DNA of 49,742 nucleotides from contig OMZQ01000011.1 of the NCBI GenBank assembly GCA_900315595.1, forward strand, positions 1 through 49,742, read 5' to 3'. This document shows positions 8,444 to 18,600 of this stretch, piece by piece (position 1 is the stretch's first letter; every line of letters begins with the position of its first letter). The notes beneath the pieces are model-generated. The model did not search any database and was not told the origin of the DNA. It saw only the letters and a list, made by a program, of their open reading frames with translations. The DNA is from an uncultured Eubacteriales bacterium (GTDB lineage: Bacteria > Bacillota > Clostridia > Oscillospirales > Oscillospiraceae). The position numbers and the translations under genes are program-made.

Positions 8444-9597
8444 AGCGCCTGCTCTTTCTTCCGGGGCTTCACCGTGCGCAGCGGCTTGGAGCGGTCTTCG
8501 TCAGCGGAGATCGTCGCATAGCGTCCTTTATCTTCCATTACGCTGGACAGGGTGAAGGACTGAAATGGGAAATACCTTCCAAGCCGGGTCAGTTGGCGGG
8601 TATTGGCACGGAACGTAAAATCGTCCGACAGCTTTACCCTGAAGTGCGTCCCGGTGGGGCTGTTGGGCTTCTCCGTATTGCGGAAGCCGGAAAGGATGCG
8701 CGCGGCCTCGGCCTTGATATCCGCTTCGGTCAGAGGCAGCGTCAGAAGGTGACGATGACGGACTTCATCGACGAACAGATCCACCAGGCCCGGATGACTG
8801 TTGACGCAGCAGGCGTCCATCACTTGGTCAGGCGGCAGTGGGATCGTGGCGGACCATGACTTGTTCGCGCTGGAAATACGTCCGTCCCATTGTTTTCTGC
8901 GGATGGTATGAGCAAGGACGCACATTGTGCGCTCAAAGCCGTATCGGTTGATTACTTGTGCCGCAGCCAACTCATTGAGACGCCTTCCGTCATAATTGTC
9001 GGTGATTGCTTTTTCAATCGCCCGCTTGCAGGCCTGGTTGGTCTTACTGGACAGCCGGTATTGCTTGAGTTCGTCATGCTTATTCGCATATTCATAGTCC
9101 GGGTAGTAGACCGGGCGCTCCCGCAGCTCCTTCTGCAGCCGGGCAGCTTCTGCCTGGACGCGGGGCTCCAGGAGTTTCTTTTCATAGGCGTACATGTAGA
9201 AGTTGTAGTCGCCCTTGTTGGGGTTGATGCGGAGAATGTAGGCACGGTCCTTTGTATCAGCTCGGAAAGCGAATTCCGTAGTGTAGCTGCCCTCCATAAT
9301 GCTGTCCGGATGTGCATACCCATACTTCCGCGCGGATTCCCGGCTCATTAGAATGCCATCAAAAGCAACGTCAAAGCGCAGATTGTTTACCACGGCATCG
9401 AATTCTTCCTTGAATGCCGAGGCCTTATGCTCTGTATGGGTGTCAAACCAAGTGCTGTGGAAGCTTTCCCCGCCAGAGCCGAAGTCTCCGCGCAGATGGC
9501 CGATGCACTCAGCGTCCGCGCCGTTTTCTTTTTCCAGCGTATAGGAAAACACCCGTTCCGCTTCGGTAGCAGGCCGAAGCTCCATTTTGATGTCCAT
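8440..9597 (-). CDS. DUF3849-type ICE protein
   Basis: I chose the ATG at 9597 (385 aa) because a perfect AAGGAGG lies 8 nt upstream (9606-9612). A longer version starting at 9639 would overlap the preceding stop and lacks such a site. Residues about 160-285 match the DUF3849 pattern as I remember it: YPDYEYANKHDELKQYR, ACKRAIEKAI, NRYGFERTMCVLAHTI, WDGRISSANKSW. This domain recurs in large polyvalent proteins of Firmicutes conjugative elements, and its biochemical role is unknown. The N-terminal region (YTLEKENGADAECIGHLRGD) is a separate module seen in ICE proteins that handle incoming DNA. No transmembrane segment is visible, so the protein is probably cytoplasmic. Confidence 0.8.
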   Translation of the reverse strand: MDIKMELRPATEAERVFSYTLEKENGADAECIGHLRGDFGSGGESFHSTWFDTHTEHKASAFKEEFDAVVNNLRFDVAFDGILMSRESARKYGYAHPDSIMEGSYTTEFAFRADTKDRAYILRINPNKGDYNFYMYAYEKKLLEPRVQAEAARLQKELRERPVYYPDYEYANKHDELKQYRLSSKTNQACKRAIEKAITDNYDGRRLNELAAAQVINRYGFERTMCVLAHTIRRKQWDGRISSANKSWSATIPLPPDQVMDACCVNSHPGLVDLFVDEVRHRHLLTLPLTEADIKAEAARILSGFRNTEKPNSPTGTHFRVKLSDDFTFRANTRQLTRLGRYFPFQSFTLSSVMEDKGRYATISADEDRSKPLRTVKPRKKEQAL

Positions 9598-9635
9598 AGA
9601 TTTTACCTCCTTATAATGTTCGTTCCTTGGTCTAT

Positions 9636-12600
9636 TCACAATGCCGGTTCCCGATGTTTCTTCTTACGATCCGGCTCCGCTTTTTTCGGGGCCTGATCTT
9701 TGTCCAGGTTTAGCTCCGTATCCAGCTCGACCAACCGTGCAGATTTTTCAGCCAGCTCTGCTTCCTGCGGGAAAACAGCTTCCACCTCCACGGCAGCCTG
9801 AGCCTGCTGCTTGCGGTAGTTTTCCAGCTCGGCCTTCGCGGTCTCCAACCGTTCCGGCATTCTGGCCAGCGCGTTTTCCATACGCACGAGGTTACCGACC
9901 GGATCAGAGCCCAGTGTTAGCCTATGGGCCGCATGACCTTTGAGCGTCAGCTTGTATTGCCGCTCCCAGGTGTCATACGACGCCAGGATGTCAAAGCCGC
10001 GGTAGGAGCCGATCTTGACGGCCTCCTTAGAGACCATTTCCTGACAGGCGGAGATCAGAGCCGCGCCAGCGTTCTTCTTGTCGCTGAGCTTGTCGCCGCG
10101 AACCTCCATACCGACAAATTCTTCCTCCGGCAGCGGATTGGTCTCCAGCGTCTGCATATCGTGGGTCAGACCGCGGATTTCTGCCTCTGCCGTCTCAATC
10201 ATTGCCGGGTAATAACGTAGCAACATATCCTGGATGCGGTACTTCTTGCTGTTGTGGTCTGCCTTCATGAGACGGAGTTTTTTAACCTCCACGTCCAGGT
10301 CCATGCGCTCCTTGATCCTCGGGTCGCCGGCGCAAAGGGCCTTGATTTCCGCAAAGGAAAGTACGGTCTCGTCCACGTCGTCACAGGAGCGAACGGGGCT
10401 CTTGCTGGTCATAATTTGCGAGATGAACTTCTGTTTGCTCTCAATCGTTTGCCACAGGTAGGCGTCAAATGTTCCTTCGGTGACGTAGCGGCAGACGTGG
10501 ACCTTGCTGTTGGTGTTGCCCTGGCGCTCGATACGGCCCTTGCGCTGTGTGAGGTCTCTGGGCCGCCACGGGCAGTCGAGATCATGGCTGGCAATGAGCC
10601 GCTCCTGGACGTTGGTGCCGGCTCCCATTTTGGCCGTGGAGCCAATGAGGACACGGACTTCGCCGCTACGCATCTTGGAGAACAATTCTTCCTTCCTCTT
10701 TTCGTTGTCGGCGTCATGGATGAAGGCGATCTGCTCCGCGGGCATACCGCCCTGGATGAGCTTGCGGCGAATGTCCTCGTAGATGCTGGTGAACGTCGGC
10801 TCCTCTTCCGGCAGCGTATCCTTGTGCGAAGACCTCCCGGTCGGTGTAGACACGTCGCAAAAAACAAGCTGGGTCAGCTTGTCGGCTTCGCCCTCGCGCC
10901 AATACTTCAGGATACTCTCAACGCAAAGGTTGACCTTCGTGCCTGGTTCGTCAGGCAGCAGGGGGTCGATGAGCCGCTGATCCAAGCCGAGCTTGCGCCC
11001 GTCCGATGTGATCTTCAGCATGTTGTCCTCTTTCGGGTCAACTCTGCCGCTGTGAACCTTGGACGCCCGTTCAGACAGGGTTTTTACAAACTCCTTCTGG
11101 ATTTCCGTGGGCTTGGCAACGATGTTGTGGTACTCGACTTCCGGCGTCGGAAGGTTGAGCTGATCGGCGGTTTTGATGTCCGCAACTTCCCGGAAGAAGG
11201 TCATGAGCTCCGGCAGGTTGAAGAACTTAGCGAAGCGTGTCCTGGCGCGGTAGCCGGTTCCCTCCGGAGCCAGCTCCAGGGAGGTGGTTGTCTCTCCGAA
11301 GCGGGAGGCCCAGCAGTCGAAATGGCCCATTCCCATCTCTTGCAGCCGGTCGTACTGCAAGTAGCGGTGGATCGTGTACATCTCCGTCATGGAGTTGGAA
11401 ATCGGGGTGCCGGTCGCAAAGATCACGCCGCGGTTGTCCGTGAGCGCGTCCAGGTATCGACACTTGTTGAACAGGTCCGAGGACTTCTGTGCGTCAGAGG
11501 TGGACAGGCCAGCAACGTTGCGCATTTTGGTGTAGAGGAACAGGTTCTTGTAATTGTCCGATTCGTCGATGAAAAGCCGGTCCACGCCAAGCTCCTCGAA
11601 GGTCACGACGTTATCCTTCTTTTCGGAGCCCTGGAGCTTTTCCAGCTTTGTCTCCAGGCTTTTCTTCGTCTTTTCAAGCTGCTTGATGGAGAATCGGTCA
11701 CCACGCTCCGACCTGGTTTCCTGAAGGGCCTGGGTAATGTCCTCGATCTCGCGTTCCAGAAAGGCCCGCTGCCGTTCATCGGAAATCGGGATTTTCTCAA
11801 ACTGCGACTGGCCAATGATTACGGCGTCGTAGTCGCCGGTCGCAATCCGGGAGCAGAACTTTTTGCGGCGGGCAGGCTCAAAGTCCCGTTTTGTCGTGAC
11901 CAGGATATTGGCTGCCGGGTAGAGCCGGAGGAACTCAGAGGCCCACTGGCTGACAAGGTGGTTGGGGACGACGAACAAGCTCTTGCTGCACAGGCCCAGG
12001 CGTTTGCTTTCCATCGCAGCGGCCACCATTTCAAACGTCTTGCCGGCGCCGACTTCGTGGGCGAGCATCGTGTTCCCACCGTAGATTACATGGGCAATCG
12101 CGTTGAGCTGATGGTCCCGTAGCACAATATCCGGGTTGATACCGGAGAAGACCAGGTGCTGACCGTCGTACTCGCGGGGGCGGGTGCTGTTCATTTCCAT
12201 GTTGTATTGCTTGACCAGCTTGTCCCGGCGATCCTGATCCTTCCAAAGCCAGTCCTTGAAGGCGTCTCGGATAGTCTGCTGCTTCTGTGCGGCCAGGGTG
12301 GTCTCCTTGACGTTCAGGACCCTTTTTTCCTTGCCATCCTCTTCGATCTTGTCATAGACGCGGACATCCCGCAGATTCAAGCTGTCCTCCAGAATCTCAT
12401 AGGCATTTACGCGAGATGTGCCGTAGACGCTGTGGGCAGTCATATCGCCGTAGCCTACGGAGCCCTTACACTCGATAAACCATTCCGCAGTGCGTGGAGA
12501 AAAGCGAATGCGCATATTGTCCTGAAGATAGGACGGGGTTTTGAAAGTCTCAATCATAAACTGCTCGAAAATCTCCGGAGAAATCCACGTGCTGCCCAAT

Positions 12601-15600
12601 CGGGCCTCGATCTCGGACGCCTCAAGGTCCCTGGGCTGGGCGCGTTTCAGAGCTTCCACGTTGATCTCGAAGAACGGGTTGTCCTTGGCTGCGCTCTGGG
12701 CCTGCCGCAGCTTCCGGCGCACGTTACCGGAGAGATATTCGTCCGCGGGCTGCCAGCCCTTATCCCAATGCTCGCCGCTGTCAGCAAAATCGAATGGGCC
12801 GGAATCCGGAGATTTGAAAATAACGCCGTGTAGATCTTCGACGATCTGCGGGATGTATTCCTCGCCGCCCATGAGCCGGGCCATGAAGTGCAAATCCACA
12901 GCCGCATACTGTCCGATAGATACGGCGAGAGCCTCAGATGCGGTATCCACGTGGTCGATGCTGCGCTGCTGCTTGATCGTCCTTTTCGTGAAAATATCCG
13001 TTGCCTTGCGGTAGGTTTTTCCGTCCTTCTCCGGCTCCTCTAGGGAGCAAAGGAGGAAGTAGGATGTATCTTCGGCAAAGGCAATCTCATTTACACGGTC
13101 ATTTATCATGCCGTGTTTTTCCGTGAAAGCGTCGTACAGCGCGCTTAGTTCTTTCTGCTTCTCGGCAATTTCTGCGTCTGTTGCGTAATCGTCCAGCTCC
13201 AGGTCCAGCAGAGAGCGCAGGCAGTCGCGCAGCTCCACCATTCCCTTGATACGGGATTCTGTCGTGGCAGAGAGATCGTCGGCGCGCCGCATGATGCTGT
13301 TCTCCCGGAACCACAAGTTCCCGCCGATCAGCGTATAGGTGTAATTCCGTACCGTGGGATCTGCCGGCATCGTTTCAGATCGAGGACTATCTACATCAAG
13401 ATCGACCTGCTCCATAGGCTTATAGCTGCCTTGCAGCTTGCTTACGGCCACGTGGAGCTGATCAGACAGGTCAGCTCCTTCTGTCGGCTTAACTGTATAA
13501 TCCTGGCGGCCGTACTGCGTACTCTCAGACGTTGCTTCACCGAGCACCATTTCCGGATGCTGAAGGAAATATTGGTTGATTTCATATACGAAATCCTTCC
13601 GCTCGATGTGCGTAACAGAGCCGGGGTAAATCCGGGTTTTTCCGAGCTGCTCAGTCTCGATGCCATAGTAGGTTGTACCATAGACGTTGACCACCTCTTT
13701 TACCTCGGCCTTGATCTCTTTGTACGGATAGCCTCTTTGGAATGTAATGATGTCGCCAACTTTTGCCGGAGCATCATCGGCAATATTCTTCGCCGTAAAG
13801 AGCCATTCCGGTTCCTCCAGGGAGGGGCGGTCACGCTTTTGTAGGAAGATAATGTCTGAGACAACATCTGTGCCGGCATTTGCCCGGAAGGCGTTGTTGG
13901 GGAGGCGGATGGCGCCGAGGAAATCTGCCCGCTGAGCCAGATACCGGCGCACCGTGCTGTCCTTGGCGTCCATCGTATAGCGGCTTGTCACGAAAGCCAC
14001 GACGCCGCCAGGACGGACCTGATCCAGAGCTTTGGCAAAGAAATAATTGTGGATAGAAAAGCCGAGCTTGTTGTAAGCCCGGTCGTTGACCTGATACTGT
14101 CCGAAGGGGACGTTGCCAATGGCCACGTCGTAGAAGTCGCGCCGATCCGTGGTCTCAAAGCCTGCAACGGTGATGTTGGCGTTGGGATAGAGCTGCTTGG
14201 CGATTCTGCCGGACACACTGTCCAGCTCCACGCCGTAGAGCTTCGACGATGACATATCCTGCGGAAGGCAGCCGAAGAAGTTGCCAACGCCGCAGGCAGG
14301 CTCCAGGATATTGCCGGTGGTAAAGCCCATGTTGCCCAGGGCATCATAGATGGCGCGGATCACTGTGGGGCTGGTGTAGTGGGCGTTCAGCGTGGAGGCT
14401 CTTGCAGCCGTATATTCCTCCGGCGTCAAGGCCTCCTTCAGCTCGGTGTACTCCTTGCTCCAGTCAGCCTTGTTTTCGTCAAAGGCATCAGCCAGACCTC
14501 CCCAGCCTACGTAGCGGGAAAGGGTCTCCTGTTCCTCGGGCGTAGCGTTCCGTCCCTCGGCCTCGATCTGCTTGAGGGTGGAGATCGCTTCCATGTTGGC
14601 GCGGAACTTCGCCTTCGGGCCGCCTTCGCCGAGGTGGAAGTCCGTGATGCGGAAGTTTTCGGGCTTCACTTGTATCGGCTCTTTCGGTTCACCCCTTCGG
14701 ATCGTCTGAATCGCAACGTCAAAGGACTCACCCCTGGGCGTGTCGTTGTTTACCACAATGGGTTCGTAGGTGATCTCCGGCTCGTCAGCCGCAACGGGTT
14801 CGTCGTCTGTGACGCCAGGCTGCGGGAAGCGATCCATGAGTCGCTGGAAGCTTTCATAGCTTTCTGCGCGAAGGATCGGGTAAATCAATGTCGGATCGCG
14901 GAGCTGGATATGGTTGTCGGAAAGCTGCTCGACGATGAACGCCTTGCCGTCTTCCAGATACAGCGTGTCTCCAACGTCTACCGGCCAGCGTGGCTGCATT
15001 TCATCCGGCATTTGCGCCGGCGCGATTGGCGTCTGCTCCTGCTCCGCTCGCTCCGCGCTGACGCCAGGATAGACCATCATTTCAAGCAGGACAGTCTCAC
15101 GGTTTTTATCGTGACGGTCGAGGATTTGTATGGACGTCCCGTTGGGCGTGTTGGTAAAGCGATAGGTGTCCGCTTTTTGGAAATCGGAGTAGATACCGTT
15201 TCCGCTGTTGCAAACCGACCACTTGTGATGCGGCTGATCTTTGATCTGCGAATAAAAGCCGTTGGTTTGCACCTTGGAGACCACACGGGTCAGGCCGACA
15301 AGATCAGGATGATTTGCATGATAAGTACAGACAACTTCCGCACCTACCGTGATATGACGTTTCAGATCCGCGAGGTTTTTGATCTCAAAGGCTTGCCGCT
15401 CATTCTCTTCGGGCGTCATAAGCTCTGTGCCGGGGATGGCAGCCTGGTACGCCTCGCCGTTGTCGATTTCGCCTTCGGCTCCAGCCGCTTCCGGCTCTGA
15501 TGCTCTGCTTTCAGGTGGCTGTTCTTTTTCGGGCGACGACGGTTCAGGCGAAAGGAATGTGTTGTCCCGAATGAGCTGTGCAATCCGACGCTGAACCTTT

Positions 15601-18600
15601 GGCCAGGGCAGTACGGTTTCCACGCTGCCGTCCATGTTGATAAGCGTCAGCCCCTTTTCGAGCCGGACGCGATCAAACAGATCGGGGTTTTCGGACTTGA
15701 ACTCGTTTTTCAGCCATTCGGCGGCTCCGCGTTCTCTGCCGTGCTCTTGCATATAGTGCACCACGGCGTTTTTGCTTTCAGCCCTTCCGTTCCAACTACG
15801 CAGCGCGGCGTCGATCTCTTCCAGGGTCATCTCCCGGACGGGCGCAGACTCCCTTTGCCGTGGAGTATCGTGAGGGGCCGCGTTTTCTGCGGTAGCCCCG
15901 GCCATGGGCGTCGGATCGGCGGCGGAAGGCTGTGATGGAGTATCGTGCGAGGGCGCACCTTGCTCCGTTTCGTCCATAAAATAGGGGTGCCCGCCGAAGG
16001 CCCTCCAACCGTCAGCGCCAAACTCCGCTTCATGCTCGTTTATTGCTTTCTTCGCTTCGTGGTCAATGGATAGATACTGCTTCGCGCTGCCGCCAGAGGC
16101 CACAGTTACATCGTGCGTGTCCCGGAGGATAGTAAGATAGTGCTCCAAGCTGTGCCTGGGAATCCCTACCATGCTGACAGGGCCGTGTTCGGGACTGTTC
16201 CAGGTGACAGCGGTGAGATCCAGGGCGTTTGCCGCGGTCTCGGCATCTTCGCCAAACAGCTCATAAAACTCGCCCATCTGATAAAGCAGCAGACCATCTG
16301 CCGTAAACGCATCTGCCTCCTTCAGCGCCTGATACTCTTCGTATCGAGCAGATAATCCATCTTCACGATGCTCATTCTCTTGCCGTACACGCTCTTGGGC
16401 AGGTGCTGTAAACACCGGCGTAACCTGGGTCGCAGAGACCGTCATTTCCGAATGTGCGGCAACGTCGTAAATCTGCGCTATAATATCCTCCGGGAGTGTA
16501 GCATCATAGATAGACACTCGCCTATCCGCGTCGATGTGCGCGATCGTCTTGTAATCGCCGTTTTGGATTTCCAGGCGGTTCCAGACGGTCAAGCCGTTTC
16601 CTTTATAGCCGAAGCCAATATCATATTTCTTTTCGCTGGCTTTTCCCGCTACGCTCTGATCGGCAACAAGTTCCGTTGTCCCTTGCTGTTCCAGCGGCAC
16701 AGGATTCCCGGCCTCGTCGAAGGAAAACTCCACGTCTTCGCCGTCTCGCTCTGCGATGGCACGGAAGCGGACGCGGCCCTGCGCTTCGATATTTTTGAGC
16801 CATGTTTCCGTAAATGAAGACAGGGAGTTTCGGAGCTTTGGAATCCACTTGCCGGGCTCCGGATAGACCTCCTGATATAATGCGGGGCTGCCATCCTGTC
16901 GAAAGGTCAGCGGCTCCAGCGTTCCCAGCTCGGCGTCAATGCGGAAGGTCATCTCCGGATCGTACATCAAATCGCCGTTGGATTCGTAATGGTGCGACAC
17001 GGAATATTCGTTGTCCCCGATCTTTTCAATCGTCAGCGGCATATAGCCGGTCTCCTCCGGAGCCCGTAATTGCAGATAGCGATACGTTCCATCGACGATC
17101 TCCGGGAACAGCCGGGCAAAGGCCTTGTAGTTTCGTTCCACCCTTGTCCGACCGGTCTTTTTACCCTGAAGCAGAAGGTTGAAGAATGAGGGATAGTCTT
17201 CCGAAATCCGCTGCTCATGGTTTTCGTCCTTGTAATCTACGGCCCGGACGTTCCATTTTTCGTTAAGCTTCCGCACGTTGTCGTAAAGATCAGACATAGA
17301 AAACCTGCACATCGGCACCCTGCCGTCTGGTGTATGCCTGGACGAAAGAGAAAGGCCCAGGGCATCCGCAGCCTTTTCCGCATCTTCGCCCAAGATTTCA
17401 TATTTATTGCCGACACGGAGAAGGACGATCCCACCTTGGAAGTCTTGCTTTGCGCGCGTGTATGCCTCCCAGGGCTCCGAATGAATGGAGGCGGCTGCCT
17501 TCTTCATCGCCGCAAGTTGATCTTCCTTCGTTCCTGTCAAATCCTCTGCCGAAATATCACGTCCGATTTTCAGGAAGGTAACATCCTTTGCGAACATGAT
17601 GTCGCTGGACAGATATGCTGCCGGGGCTGCAACTACAAGCGCCTCCTCCGGCTGGCGTTTTCTGCCATTCAGATCCAACTCGCCGGAGAGCCCGGTTGAA
17701 GCGTAAAGATATAGCGTATGGTCTTCTTCACCGATGATAACAGCTTCATGCTTAGGCGTTTCTACGGCAACAGCGTTCTCTACGGCAACGTCAACTGATT
17801 CGTCGCCAGGAGCGTCGGAATCGTCCCCAGGAAGGATTTCGCTTTCCTCCGGCTCATAATGGGCGTCCCGGATTTCGGCCTCCCTTGCCTGTTCCTCCGG
17901 CGTCAGATAGCGGTTCTTGCGGATCAGTGTATCAATCCGCTTCGCCGCATTCGGCCAGGAGATCGTGACCTCCGGGCAGTCGCCTTTTCTGAAGCGCAAA
18001 CCTTTTGCATCGTAATCTTCCATGCTCGAATCCGCGCCGGAGAGGGCATGACTGTGGCCGCCAGTGCCGAATTCGTCCTTCAGGAAATCCGCCTTGTCTT
18101 TCTGCGTGTGCGAAGGATTAACAGTGAAATAATCGTATATACGCTTTTTGCCGCCCTCATAATTACTGCCGCTGGAGATTGCCGCGTCAAGCTCGTCCTC
18201 CGTGATAAACGGATTATGCGTAAGCTCCGCAGCAGCCTGCGGGACAACACTATCCCACGAAACAAGAAGCGAGGCAAAACGGGATTCAATCAGGGGGAGC
18301 TTATGATAATGCCAGTTAAGGAGAGAACGGTCGGCGTCGTAGGCTTCCATAAAGGCATCCAGATCTTCTTTTATAGCAAAGGCCTTTTCTTCATCGGCCA
18401 GCGCCTCGGCAAGCCGTGCCTGCTCTTCCGGATAGCCGCCGCCGGCATAGGGATCGAGGGAGGTAAGGTATTTGCCTCTGCACTGAGCGGTGCGGTCATA
18501 GTAGAGATACAGGAGAGACAATGCGACCTCTCTGCATTCGTTGCCGTGTGCTTCGACAGCCTCCACGTTGGTCGAAAACTTTCCGTCGCCGTACAGGTGC

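Noticed and set aside
10254..12122. 622-codon plus-strand open frame antisense to the helicase part of the polyprotein
   Set aside because: The opposite strand has unmistakable SNF2 motifs. The plus-frame product shows no family features and is a codon-bias shadow.
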